Source of the DNA: Alphaproteobacteria bacterium
GTDB taxonomy: Bacteria > Pseudomonadota > Alphaproteobacteria > UBA8366
Length of the DNA stretch: 17,064 nt
Assembly: GCA_029861675.1 (NCBI GenBank)
Contig: JAOTYV010000074.1
Span: 1 to 17,064 of the forward strand
Reading direction: 5' to 3'
The notes below the pieces were generated by a model. That model ran no database searches. It saw only the letters and a list, made by a program, of their open reading frames with translations, and was not told the DNA's origin. This document shows positions 1 through 7,953 of the stretch, piece by piece. Positions within the stretch are counted from its first letter, which is position 1, and each line of letters starts with the position of its first letter. The position numbers and the translations under genes are program-made.

Positions 1-273
1 ACCCGGACGCTGGCCCTCGCGCTGGCGCCCCGCATACGGGTCAATGGAATTGGGCCCGGCCCCACCCTGCCGAGCGTGCGACAAACGGACGCACAGTTTC
101 GCCAGCAATGGCAATCGATGCCGCTTAAGCGTGCGACGACACCGGAGGAAATCTGCGACGCGGTGCGCTTCATCCTCGGTGCCCACTCGATGACCGGCCA
201 AATGCTTGCCTTGGATGGCGGACAGCACTTGGGCTGGGCGCAGCCGCCGGACGGCGGCGTCCACGAAGGGTAG
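1..273 (+). CDS. SDR family oxidoreductase, C-terminal fragment (5' end outside window)
   Basis: This is the last 90 codons of a short-chain dehydrogenase/reductase, read in frame 1 from base 1 to the TAG at 271-273. The visible part has the post-catalytic SDR signature RVNGIGPGPT (the family's 'VNxIxPG' segment after the YxxxK helix). It also has the C-terminal PEEICDAVRFIL helix and the closing MTGQMLALDGGQHLGW strand, typical of classical SDRs with about 250 residues. The Rossmann GxxxGxG motif and the catalytic Tyr/Lys lie upstream of the window, so cofactor and substrate cannot be judged. Some SDRs ending with a GPGPTLPS-like segment are pteridine-reductase/FolM-like, but that is only a resemblance. 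A GTG at 76 is internal and not a start. The gene reads toward uvrC but is separated from it by a gap of about 450 bp. Confidence 0.9.
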   Translation, partial: TRTLALALAPRIRVNGIGPGPTLPSVRQTDAQFRQQWQSMPLKRATTPEEICDAVRFILGAHSMTGQMLALDGGQHLGWAQPPDGGVHEG

Positions 274-725
274 CCGCCGCGCGCCTTCAACCATTCTATA
301 TTCTCGCTCAAGACCGCAAAAAACTTGAAATCCGGGCTTGAGAATCAGGCACAGTTGTGCACAGCGGCTAATTTGTACGCGCCATAGCTGCACTACGCGG
401 CATTTTGTCTCGTTGCCGCCCTATACATTTCGGCAATAGGAAATTTAAACGTTTTTTTTCATGCTGTTAGATAAAGAGTTCATTTTTTGCGCAAATCCAC
501 CGGGAAATCCGGATTTCTTAATTGCCGTATCGGACTGGCCCGGTTTTCAACAGAATTATCCACAGGTCCTTTCGGGATAATCCGCGCCCCGAGTCGCATG
601 CCGAAACCATTCCGGGCACGCCTCACGCGACTCGTTGAAACCCGTGGGTTTCGCCTCGATTCACGCTATACACTCACGGGCACGCATCATTGACGTCACC
701 GACCCCCGGAACGAGATTAGAAGCC
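274..725. promoter_or_regulatory. Long AT-rich, dyad-rich intergenic region upstream of uvrC
   Basis: No convincing gene lies here. The core (about 441-490) is only about a quarter G+C in a GC-rich window. It holds several exact symmetric elements: GCACA-gt-TGTGC (349-360), TTTGCGCAAA (486-495), GAAATCCGGATTTC (504-517, a perfect 14-bp palindrome) and GAAACCC-gt-GGGTTTC (637-652). There is also CTCAAG/CTTGAG (307-312 with 337-342), which could be a weak terminator of the SDR gene. A perfect DnaA-box sequence lies at 556-564. The uvrC promoter should be here; TATACA at 667-672 could be a -10 hexamer, but no good -35 precedes it. I see no LexA-type GTTC-N7-GTTC box. Function is uncertain: promoter and terminator region, or a DnaA-binding or origin-like element. 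Confidence 0.5.
556..564 (+). promoter_or_regulatory. DnaA-box-like site TTATCCACA
   Basis: The nonamer TTATCCACA matches the DnaA-box consensus TTATNCACA exactly. A one-mismatch relative, TTGTGCACA, lies at 355-363. The exact site sits next to the AT-rich segment described for the gap. Single matches occur by chance in a genome, so binding is an inference. Confidence 0.4.
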
Positions 726-2651
726 ATGGAGGCGCACAAAACCCGACCGCTGGCAGCCGTGCCGGAAGACGCCACCGCCCAAGGCGGTTTGGCCACCGGC
801 ATCGCCGTCATTCGCGCGCACCTCGCCACGCTGCCCGGCAGTCCCGGCGTATACCGGATGCTGGGTCCGAAGGGGGACGCGCTCTATGTCGGGAAAGCCC
901 GCAACCTGCGCAAGCGGGTGACCAACTATGCCACGCCGGGCAAGCTGCCCGTGCGCCTGCAGCGGATGATCGCCGCGACTCGCGCGATGGAGTTTGTGAC
1001 CACCCATACCGAGGTGGAGGCGCTGCTTCTCGAGTCGAACATGATCAAGAAGCTGAAGCCGCGCTACAACGTGCTGCTGCGTGACGACAAATCCTTTCCC
1101 TACGTTTTGATCACCATGGATCACGCCTACCCGCAGGTCATCAAACACCGCGGCGCGCGCGACCGGAAGGGACGCTATTTCGGGCCCTTTGCGTCCGCCG
1201 GCGCCGTCAACCAGACGATCGTCACGCTGCAGCGCGCCTTTCTGCTGCGCAATTGCTCCGACAATATCTTCGCCAGCCGGACGCGGCCCTGCCTGCAATT
1301 TCAAATCAAGCGGTGCAGCGCGCCCTGCGTCGGGCGGATCGACGGCACGGACTATGGCGCCCTGGTCTCCGAAGCCTATGATTTCCTGGCTGGCCGCAGC
1401 CATCAAATACAGGAACGGCTCGCCGCGGAGATGGAATCCGCCAGCACGGCGCTCGACTTCGAACGGGCGGCCGAATTGCGCGACCGGATTCGTGCGCTCA
1501 GCCATGTGCGCTCGCATCAGGATATCAACGTGCCGGGGATCGACGACGCCGACGTGATTGCATTGCACCAGGAAGGTGGCCAGGCCTGCGTGCAGGTCTT
1601 CTTCTTTCGCGACGGGCGGAATTACGGCAATCGGGCGTTCTTTCCCGTTCATGCCCGCGCGGTCGAACCGGCCGAAGTCATGGCGGCGTTCACCGGACAG
1701 TTCTATGACCGGATAACCCCACCCAAGCTGATCCTGCTGAGCCACAAGCCGGCGGAGGCGGCGTTGATCGCCGAGGCCCTGTCGGTACGCGCCGAGCGGC
1801 GGGTGCAGGTCATCACGCCGCAACGCGGCGCACGGCGCAATTTGGTCGATCATGCAAAATCGAATGCCCGCGAAGCGCTCGGCCGGCGCATGGCGGAGAG
1901 CGCGTCGCACCGGAAATTGCTGGAAAGTCTGGCCGAGACGCTGCGATTGGACAACGCGCCGCACCGCATCGAGGTGTATGACAACAGCCACATTCAGGGC
2001 GCCAACGCGGTCGGCTGCATGATCGTTGCCGGCCCGGACGGGCTGATGAAAAACGCCTATAGGAAATTCAATATTCGAGGCCTCGACAAAGAGCCAGCGT
2101 CCGCGGGACCGGGCGGCGACGACTACGCCATGATGCGCGAGGTGCTGACGCGGCGGTTTTCCCGTGCGCTGCGCGAGGACCCGGACCGCGAAAGCGGCAA
2201 TTGGCCCGACCTCGTGGTGATCGATGGCGGCAAGGGACAGCTCTCCACGGTGCGCGAGGTTTTCGCGGACCTGGGCATCGAGGATGTGGCTCTTCTCGCG
2301 GTTTCGAAAGGACCCGACCGCAATGCCGGCCGGGAACATTTCCACCAGATCGGGCGGCCGGAATTTATGCTGCCGGACCGCCATCCGGTCCTGTATTTCC
2401 TGCAACGGCTGCGCGACGAAGCTCACCGTTTCGCCATCGGCACGCATCGCGCCCGGCGCACAAAATCCATCGCGAGGTCGCCGCTCGACGATATCCCCGG
2501 TATTGGCGGCAAGCGCAAAAAGGCGTTGCTGCTTCATTTCGGCTCGGCCCAAGCCGTAGCCGCCGCCGGCCTTACGGATTTAGAGACGGTGGATGGCATC
2601 AGTACGGCCGTCGCCAAGAATATTTATGGTTATTTCAAAGAAGATCGCTAG
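726..2651 (+). CDS. uvrC: Excinuclease ABC subunit C (UvrC)
   Basis: UvrC makes both incisions in nucleotide excision repair after UvrA/UvrB load on damaged DNA. The product is 641 aa, a normal length. The N-terminal GIY-YIG nuclease (about 36-115) shows GVY 41-43, YVG 54-56, Arg59 and Glu103. A cysteine set C177-x11-C189-x7-C197-x3-C201 matches the spacing reported for the UvrC iron-sulphur cluster. The UVR (UvrB-binding) domain is about 238-262. The RNase H-like nuclease has DNSHIQG with Asp419 and HRF with His567. Tandem helix-hairpin-helix motifs (DIPGIGGKR) close the protein. I chose ATG 726, which has a weak purine-rich stretch upstream; a TTG at 690 in the same frame would add 12 residues but has no ribosome-binding site. 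pgsA follows after 57 bp. Confidence 0.97.
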   Translation: MEAHKTRPLAAVPEDATAQGGLATGIAVIRAHLATLPGSPGVYRMLGPKGDALYVGKARNLRKRVTNYATPGKLPVRLQRMIAATRAMEFVTTHTEVEALLLESNMIKKLKPRYNVLLRDDKSFPYVLITMDHAYPQVIKHRGARDRKGRYFGPFASAGAVNQTIVTLQRAFLLRNCSDNIFASRTRPCLQFQIKRCSAPCVGRIDGTDYGALVSEAYDFLAGRSHQIQERLAAEMESASTALDFERAAELRDRIRALSHVRSHQDINVPGIDDADVIALHQEGGQACVQVFFFRDGRNYGNRAFFPVHARAVEPAEVMAAFTGQFYDRITPPKLILLSHKPAEAALIAEALSVRAERRVQVITPQRGARRNLVDHAKSNAREALGRRMAESASHRKLLESLAETLRLDNAPHRIEVYDNSHIQGANAVGCMIVAGPDGLMKNAYRKFNIRGLDKEPASAGPGGDDYAMMREVLTRRFSRALREDPDRESGNWPDLVVIDGGKGQLSTVREVFADLGIEDVALLAVSKGPDRNAGREHFHQIGRPEFMLPDRHPVLYFLQRLRDEAHRFAIGTHRARRTKSIARSPLDDIPGIGGKRKKALLLHFGSAQAVAAAGLTDLETVDGISTAVAKNIYGYFKEDR

Positions 2652-2708
2652 ACTCACATTGAGCCCGTCGGCCGCTGGCGATCGGCCCGACGACCGGATG
2701 AACGATCG

Positions 2709-3338
2709 ATGCTGACAAGTCTCCCAAATCTACTGACGCTCTCGCGGATACTCGTGATTCCGCCGATTGTCGCGTTGTTTTTCGTCGACGGCGAAATGCC
2801 GCGCTGGATCGCGTTGGGCTTGTATGCCGCCGCGTGCATCACCGATTTTTTCGACGGCTATGTCGCCCGCTCGATGGGACAGATTTCCCGCCTCGGGCGC
2901 TTCCTCGATCCGGTTGCCGACAAGCTGCTGGTATCCGCGGTCATCCTGATGCTGGTCGCGACGGGACGCATTGGCGGCCTCATAGTCTTACCTGCGCTGA
3001 TCATCCTGATCCGCGAAATCCTTGTCTCTGGACTGCGCGAACACCTGGCCACGATCGCTGTGGGCGTTCCGGTCAGCAAACTGGCAAAATGGAAGACAAC
3101 GATCCAGATGTTCGCGTTGGGCTTTCTGATCGTCCACGACGCGAGCCCCGACTGGATCCCGAGCGTTTCGATCGGCGAGGCGGGCGTTTGGATTGCGGCG
3201 GTCCTGACCCTCATAACCGGCTACGATTATATCCAAGCGGGGATCCATCATCTGACCGACGACGAACCAACGGCCGAGAATTCGGCCACGCCGGCAAAGC
3301 CTGACAAGGAAAACCCAACCGGCACCGCCGGAATTTAG
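2709..3338 (+). CDS. pgsA: CDP-diacylglycerol--glycerol-3-phosphate 3-phosphatidyltransferase
   Basis: This inner-membrane enzyme makes phosphatidylglycerol phosphate from CDP-diacylglycerol and glycerol-3-phosphate, the committed step to phosphatidylglycerol and cardiolipin. The 209-aa product has the complete CDP-alcohol phosphotransferase signature D-x2-DG-x2-AR-x8-G-x3-D-x3-D at residues 46-71 (D46, D49, G50, A53, R54, G63, D67, D71). The early NLLTLSRI segment is typical of PgsA, and several hydrophobic helices follow (about 12-28, 33-48, 73-100, 130-145, 155-175). The C-terminal 30 residues are polar and low in complexity, which is common and probably cytosolic. uvrC–pgsA adjacency is widespread in proteobacteria. 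The gene lies 57 bp after uvrC and 37 bp before mobB, probably in the same transcript. Confidence 0.95.
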   Translation: MLTSLPNLLTLSRILVIPPIVALFFVDGEMPRWIALGLYAAACITDFFDGYVARSMGQISRLGRFLDPVADKLLVSAVILMLVATGRIGGLIVLPALIILIREILVSGLREHLATIAVGVPVSKLAKWKTTIQMFALGFLIVHDASPDWIPSVSIGEAGVWIAAVLTLITGYDYIQAGIHHLTDDEPTAENSATPAKPDKENPTGTAGI

Positions 3339-3375
3339 GCTAGACGGCGCGGCGGCGGCGAAACACACTACGGAT

Positions 3376-3900
3376 ATGAGGATTTTCGGGCTCGCAGGCT
3401 GGAGCGGCAGCGGCAAGACAACGCTTGTGACACGGCTCCTGCCGGCGCTGACCGGCCAGGGACATACGGTATCGACCATGAAGCATGCCCACCACAATTT
3501 CGATATCGACAAACCGGGCAAAGATTCCTATCGCCACCGGACCGCCGGCGCGACCGAGGTTCTGGTAACGTCGACGAATCGCTGGGCATTGCTGCATGAA
3601 AACCGCGGAACGCCGGAACCGTCTCTCGAGCAGCTGGTACAACGTATGACGCCGGTCGATTTGCTGCTCGTGGAAGGCTTCAAGGCGCATGCCCACGACA
3701 AACTGGAGATTCACCGCCCATCGGTGGGCAAACCGCTGCTGGCGCCCGGCGATCCGCATATCGTCGCAATCGCGACCGACCAGCCCGAATCCCTAGACGT
3801 CGCGGTTCCGGTCCTCGATCTGAACGACATTCCGGCGATCGCAGCGTTTATTGCAATTTTCTGCGACCTGCCGAATAGAGTTAGCGATGGCGCAGCTTAG
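3376..3900 (+). CDS. mobB: Molybdopterin-guanine dinucleotide biosynthesis accessory protein MobB
   Basis: MobB is a GTP-binding P-loop protein that assists the late steps of molybdenum cofactor synthesis, usually with MobA. The 174-aa product opens with a beta strand and a Walker A loop, GWSGSGKTT (residues 8-16). It then has the family segment around KHAHHNFDID and KPGKDSYRHR, where the lysine, histidine and aspartate cluster is characteristic. Further on is LLLVEGFKAHAHDKLEIHR, a Walker B-like region followed by the conserved VEGFK. There is no MobA domain fusion and no mobA gene in the window. The 3' end overlaps the chosen moeA start by 14 bp, indicating translational coupling. Confidence 0.95.
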   Translation: MRIFGLAGWSGSGKTTLVTRLLPALTGQGHTVSTMKHAHHNFDIDKPGKDSYRHRTAGATEVLVTSTNRWALLHENRGTPEPSLEQLVQRMTPVDLLLVEGFKAHAHDKLEIHRPSVGKPLLAPGDPHIVAIATDQPESLDVAVPVLDLNDIPAIAAFIAIFCDLPNRVSDGAA

Positions 3901-5155
3901 CGACGACTGTTTCGCATCGGGGAGTCCCCGCATGACGGCCGCGGAAGCCTTGGCGGCGCTCGACCGGAATATCGTGCCGGTGGTGGGCGTGGAAACGGTT
4001 TCCCTCGACGCCGCCCTGGGACGCATTCTCGCCGAAGATGTCACATCGGCGATCGACGTCCCGCGCCATGACAACGCCGCGGTCGACGGTTACGCGGTAT
4101 ATTTCGATGACCTCGACCCGGACGCGCCGACCCACCTGCCCATCGGTGGCCGCGCGGCCGCGGGTCATCCCCTGGACCGTCCGGCGAATCCCGGCGAGGC
4201 CATTCGCATCTTTACCGGCGCGCCGATGCCGGCCGGTCCCGATACGGTCATGATGCAGGAAGACTGCCAGCAGTCCGGCGAAACCGTTACCATCGCACCC
4301 GGCATAAAACGCGGTTCCAACCGCCGCCTGGCGGGCGAGGATATCCGCGCCGGCAAGACCGTGCTGCACCGGGGCACCCGCCTGCAACCGCAGGCGGTCG
4401 GCCTCGCCGCATCGGTCGGGCGCACCACATTGGAAGTGCATTGCCGATTGCATGCCGCGATCTTTTCCACCGGCGACGAGGTTTGCGATCCCGGCACGCC
4501 GCTGCCCGAGGGCGCGATCTACGATTCGAACCGCTATACCGTGACGGCCGCGTTGCGGCAACTGGGATGCGACATCACCGATCTCGGCATCCTGCCCGAC
4601 CGGGATGCGGAAATTGCCGATGCATTGTCGCGAGCCGCCCAGACGCATGACGTGCTGTTGACCACCGGCGGCATGTCGGTGGGCGAAGAGGATCACGTCC
4701 GCGCGGTGGTCGAGCGGCTCGGCCGCCTGCATTTCTGGATGCTTGCGATCAAACCGGGACGCCCGGTCGCACTCGGCCAGATCGATGCCAAGTCCGGACC
4801 GACGCCGATTATCGGTCTGCCGGGCAATCCGGTCGCCGTGATGGTCACATTTCTGGTCATCGCCCGGCCGCTGCTGCTGCGGCTGGCCGGGGCGGAGGAT
4901 TTCGCGCCGCACCACTATCGGGTGCGGGCCGACTTCGACTATCGCAAGAAGAAGGACCGGCGCGAATATGTCCGGGCCCGGCTGCGGCCAGGGACGGATG
5001 GGTTCGCGGTCGCCGACAAACATGGCGCGAGCGGCGCGGGCGTCCTGTCGTCGCTGGTCGGCGCCGACGGGCTGGTGGAATTGCCGGAAGACCTGACCCA
5101 TCTTGAAAGGGGCAGCCTGGTGGATTTCCTGCCCTTTAACGAGGTGAGCCGATGA
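3887..5155 (+). CDS. moeA: Molybdopterin molybdenumtransferase MoeA (gephyrin-like)
   Basis: MoeA inserts molybdate into adenylylated molybdopterin. The 422-aa product shows the family signatures in order: PRHDNAAVDGYAV (59-71) containing the conserved Asp-Gly, IFTGAPMPAG in domain III, LTTGGMSVGEEDH (258-270) of the MoCF-binding domain, KPGRPVALGQ, and GLPGNPVAVMV (from about 310), followed by the C-terminal beta-barrel domain IV. I chose ATG 3887, which overlaps the mobB stop; a TTG at 3851 in frame would add 12 residues and lies deeper inside mobB. The stop overlaps the moaD start (ATGA at 5152-5155). No moaA, moaB or moaC lies in the window, so the early steps must be encoded elsewhere. 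Confidence 0.96.
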   Translation: MAQLSDDCFASGSPRMTAAEALAALDRNIVPVVGVETVSLDAALGRILAEDVTSAIDVPRHDNAAVDGYAVYFDDLDPDAPTHLPIGGRAAAGHPLDRPANPGEAIRIFTGAPMPAGPDTVMMQEDCQQSGETVTIAPGIKRGSNRRLAGEDIRAGKTVLHRGTRLQPQAVGLAASVGRTTLEVHCRLHAAIFSTGDEVCDPGTPLPEGAIYDSNRYTVTAALRQLGCDITDLGILPDRDAEIADALSRAAQTHDVLLTTGGMSVGEEDHVRAVVERLGRLHFWMLAIKPGRPVALGQIDAKSGPTPIIGLPGNPVAVMVTFLVIARPLLLRLAGAEDFAPHHYRVRADFDYRKKKDRREYVRARLRPGTDGFAVADKHGASGAGVLSSLVGADGLVELPEDLTHLERGSLVDFLPFNEVSR

Positions 5156-5403
5156 AGGTCCTGTATTTTGCGTGGCTTCGACAGCGCACCGGCGTCGGCG
5201 AGGAGGACATCAACCCGCCCGCGACCGTCATCGACGTCGCCGGACTGATCGACTGGCTAAGGGCCCGGGGGCCGGGCCACGCCGACGCGCTGCAGGATGT
5301 GTCGGCGATCCGCGTGGCCATCAATCAGGAATTCGCGGAACTGGATTCCCCTGTCGCACCCGGCGACGAAGTCGCCCTGTTTCCGCCAATGACGGGAGGG
5401 TGA
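5152..5403 (+). CDS. moaD: Molybdopterin synthase small subunit MoaD
   Basis: MoaD is a ubiquitin-fold sulphur carrier. Its C-terminal Gly-Gly is converted to a thiocarboxylate, which donates sulphur to precursor Z (cPMP) within the MoaD–MoaE complex. The 83-aa product starts with the beta strand MKVLYFAWLRQRTG and ends in PGDEVALFPPMTGG. That matches the family in length, in the 'D-E-V-A-x-x-P-P' segment and in the essential terminal GG. The start ATG overlaps the moeA stop (ATGA), and moaE begins one base after its TGA, so the two subunits are probably made in coupled amounts. Confidence 0.96.
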   Translation: MKVLYFAWLRQRTGVGEEDINPPATVIDVAGLIDWLRARGPGHADALQDVSAIRVAINQEFAELDSPVAPGDEVALFPPMTGG

Positions 5404-5404
5404 C

Positions 5405-5887
5405 ATGGCCATACGTGTGCAACGCGACGATTTCGACATGGGTGAAGAACTGCGGCGACTCACCGGGGACAATCACGCGATCGGCGGCGTCGCCAGTTTC
5501 GTCGGCCTGGTGCGCGACATGGCGGACAACGAGAATATCGGTGCCATGACGCTCGAGCACTACCCTGGCATGACGGAGAAAATGCTGACGGAAATCGAGG
5601 CCGAGGCGAACCGCCGTTGGCCGCTCGAGGCCAGCCTGATCATTCACCGCTATGGCCGGATGGAACCGGGCGAGCAAATTGTCCTGGTGGCGACGGCAAG
5701 CCCGCACCGACTTGCGGCGCTTGAATCCTGTCATTTTCTGATCGACTGGCTGAAAACCAAGGCACCGTTCTGGAAACTGGAAGAATCGGGCGGTGGCGGC
5801 CGATGGGTCGATGCGCGCGACGCCGATGATGCCGCGGCGCAGCGCTGGAATGCCGGTCCCACTTCCAAAAAACACGCCGCGGAATAA
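5405..5887 (+). CDS. moaE: Molybdopterin synthase catalytic subunit MoaE
   Basis: MoaE holds the active site of molybdopterin synthase and transfers two sulphurs from MoaD to cPMP. The 160-aa product carries all family landmarks: GGVASFVGLVRD near residue 30, LEHYPGMTEKM, HRYGRMEPGEQIVLVATASPHR, and the active-site region DWLKTKAPFWKLEE, whose lysines correspond to the two catalytic lysines of E. coli MoaE. The start is one base after the moaD stop, and the upstream GACGGGAGGG stretch (5392-5400) provides a Shine-Dalgarno. The tail of about 20 residues after the catalytic region is polar. The next gene begins 11 nt later. Confidence 0.97.
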   Translation: MAIRVQRDDFDMGEELRRLTGDNHAIGGVASFVGLVRDMADNENIGAMTLEHYPGMTEKMLTEIEAEANRRWPLEASLIIHRYGRMEPGEQIVLVATASPHRLAALESCHFLIDWLKTKAPFWKLEESGGGGRWVDARDADDAAAQRWNAGPTSKKHAAE

Positions 5888-5898
5888 GGATCGAACGA

Positions 5899-7050
5899 AT
5901 GTCCCATAGCAGCGCCTTCACCTATTTCGATATCGACCGGGTCATCAGCGGCAAACCGTTCGACGAGGCGGTCGCCGAGGAAACCGAGCGATTGGTGGCG
6001 AAACGGATTTATCTCATCGTGGGCGGCACGTTGAGCCGCGAGACCGATGTGGTCGCCCGTATCGAACAGGCGTTGGGTTCCCGGCTGGCCGGCATCTGTA
6101 ACCAAATGGCGGCCCATTCACGGCTCGACGAAGTCGTCGCCGCGGCCAATGCGGCGCGCGCAGCCGACGCGGATCTCATCCTGACCATCGGCGGCGGCAG
6201 CGTGACCGACGGCGGCAAGCTCGTGGTGCTGTGCCTCGCCAACGGCGTCACCGATATGGAGACCTTGCGCGCGTACAAGACGCCGGGCGATCGCGAGACC
6301 AAGGCGCCGGTCATCCGGCAGGTCGCCGTCCCCACCACCCTGTCGGGCGGGGAATTCAACATCACCGCCGGCGGCACCGACCCGGTCCGTCACGTCAAGC
6401 AAAGCTACCGCCATGCTCTGCTGGTCCCCCGGGTCATCATTCTCGATCCGGCAATCACCGTGCACACGCCGGAATGGCTGTGGCTCTCCACCGGCATCCG
6501 CGCCGTCGACCATGCGGTGGAGGATATCTGTTCGAGCCGGCCGCACCCTTACGTGGACGGCACAGCCGCGCATGCCTTGCGGCTTCTGAGCCACGGTCTG
6601 GCGCGCACGAAGGAAAATCCCGGCGATCTCGACGCCCGCATGGACTGCCTGATGGGCACCTGGCTCTCGATGATCGGATCCATGGCCGGCGTGATTCGGG
6701 GTGCCAGCCACGGCATCGGCCACATGCTGGGCGGCACGGCGGGCGTCCCGCACGGCTACACCTCCTGCGTCATGCTGCCCAACGTCTTGCGCTACAACCT
6801 GCCGGCCAATGAGGCGCAGCAGGTGAAAGTCAGCGCCGCATTCGATCGGCCCGGCGACGCGGCGGCCGAGGTCGTCGGCGCGCTGATTTCCGATTTGGGA
6901 CTGCCGCGGCGGCTCCGCGACGTCGGCGTGAAGCGCGAGCAGTTTGCCGAAATCGCGGCAAACGCCATGCATGACCGCTATATTCCCGCAAATCCGCGCC
7001 CGCTGAAGGGGCCGGACGACATCGTCGAAATTCTCGAGATGGCCTGGTAG
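5899..7050 (+). CDS. Iron-type (group III) alcohol dehydrogenase, maleylacetate-reductase-like
   Basis: This is a 383-aa NAD(P)-dependent dehydrogenase of the Fe-ADH fold; its substrate is not evident. The N-terminal half binds the nucleotide through GGGSVTDGGK (98-107) and VPTTLSGGEFN (144-154). The C-terminal helical half carries the metal or active-site histidines His205 (in RAVDHAVED), His271 (GASHGIGH) and His285 (GVPHGYTS). By alignment to FucO (ligands D196, H200, H263, H277), the aspartate position is Arg201 here, as in maleylacetate-reductase-like members that lack the canonical ligand. A good AAGGA precedes ATG 5899 by 8 nt. It starts 11 nt after moaE, so it is probably co-transcribed with the Mo-cofactor genes, although the fold does not use molybdenum. 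Confidence 0.9.
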   Translation: MSHSSAFTYFDIDRVISGKPFDEAVAEETERLVAKRIYLIVGGTLSRETDVVARIEQALGSRLAGICNQMAAHSRLDEVVAAANAARAADADLILTIGGGSVTDGGKLVVLCLANGVTDMETLRAYKTPGDRETKAPVIRQVAVPTTLSGGEFNITAGGTDPVRHVKQSYRHALLVPRVIILDPAITVHTPEWLWLSTGIRAVDHAVEDICSSRPHPYVDGTAAHALRLLSHGLARTKENPGDLDARMDCLMGTWLSMIGSMAGVIRGASHGIGHMLGGTAGVPHGYTSCVMLPNVLRYNLPANEAQQVKVSAAFDRPGDAAAEVVGALISDLGLPRRLRDVGVKREQFAEIAANAMHDRYIPANPRPLKGPDDIVEILEMAW

Positions 7051-7083
7051 AGACGAAGCGTCGGGCGATAATATGCCGGCTTC

Positions 7084-7953
7084 ATGAGCTCTCCCGCGTC
7101 GGCTTCCCGTCTCAAAGGAATCGCATGCATGGTCGGTTCCGGCGCCTTCCTGGCGCTGAATTCGACCGTCGTAAAATTCCTTGTCGTCGACTATCCCCCC
7201 GGCCAAATCATGGTGTTGCGGGGATTGTTCGTCTGCCTGTTCGTCGGCGTGCTGGTGGTGCGCGACGGCGGCGTGGCGACACTGAAAATCAACCACCCGA
7301 TCGGACAGTTTGCCCGGGCGCTCAGCCTGGCGGCGACCACATTGCTGATGATCCTCAGCGTCGAGCGCCTGCCGTTGGGAGACGTCTTTGCGATCAACCA
7401 TGCCTCGCCCCTTATTCTCACCGCAATGGCGGCGATGATCCTGCGCGAGCGCGTCGGCTGGCGGCGCTGGAGCGCCGTTACCGCCGGGTTCATCGGCACG
7501 CTGGTCATGCTGCGCCCAACGCCCGCGGCCTTTCAGATCGCTGCATTGCTGCCGCTGGCGGTCGCGTTTTTAAGCGCGATCCGCGACGTCATCACCCGCC
7601 GTATTGCCGTCAAGGATTCCACCACGGTCACTCTGGCGGTGACGACCGCCGTCATCATGATGAGCGGCCTCGGCCTCTCGCTATTTTCGGGCTGGGCGCC
7701 GCTTAGGATATCCGATTTGTGGTTGTTTGCGCTGGTCGCCGTCTTTCAGGGCACGGCGCACTTCCTGATGATCGAAACTTTCCGGCTGTCCGAGGCAAAA
7801 GTCGTCGCACCGTTCAAATATGCGACGATCCTGTGGGCGATCGCCATCGGTTATCTGTTCTGGAAAGACATTCCGGACGGTTGGATTCTCACCGGGGGCG
7901 CCATCGTCGTCGCCAGCGGGCTCTATGTTCTGCACCGGGAACACCAGCGATGA
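7084..7953 (+). CDS. DMT-superfamily (EamA) transporter
   Basis: This 289-aa inner-membrane protein consists of two repeated EamA units, about residues 8-140 and 150-285, with around ten hydrophobic segments. Visible features are the N-terminal MVGSGAFLALNSTVVKFLV helix, PLGDVFAINHASPLILTAMAA (the conserved end of the first repeat) followed by ERVGWRRW, and in the second repeat APFKYATILWAIAIGYLFWKD. These match drug/metabolite or metabolite exporters close to the S-adenosylmethionine/RhaT-like class; the substrate cannot be read from sequence. It begins 33 nt after the Fe-ADH and ends 143 nt before chrA. No strong Shine-Dalgarno precedes ATG 7084. Confidence 0.9.
   Translation: MSSPASASRLKGIACMVGSGAFLALNSTVVKFLVVDYPPGQIMVLRGLFVCLFVGVLVVRDGGVATLKINHPIGQFARALSLAATTLLMILSVERLPLGDVFAINHASPLILTAMAAMILRERVGWRRWSAVTAGFIGTLVMLRPTPAAFQIAALLPLAVAFLSAIRDVITRRIAVKDSTTVTLAVTTAVIMMSGLGLSLFSGWAPLRISDLWLFALVAVFQGTAHFLMIETFRLSEAKVVAPFKYATILWAIAIGYLFWKDIPDGWILTGGAIVVASGLYVLHREHQR

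Noticed and set aside
487..693. 68-codon frame in the gap upstream of uvrC
   Set aside because: TTG start in the AT-rich segment, no ribosome-binding site, no recognisable content; the gap is better read as non-coding.
717..2552. 611-codon open frame on the minus strand opposite uvrC
   Set aside because: uvrC on the other strand has complete family motifs; long antisense frames are common in GC-rich genes and this one shows no recognisable protein signature.
3339..3375. Possible terminator or promoter between pgsA and mobB
   Set aside because: Only 37 bp, GC-rich repeats of GGC without a stem or promoter hexamers; the genes are most simply one transcript.
3881..5101. 406-codon minus-strand frame opposite moeA
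   Set aside because: moeA is unmistakable; the antisense frame has no motif and no ribosome-binding site of note.
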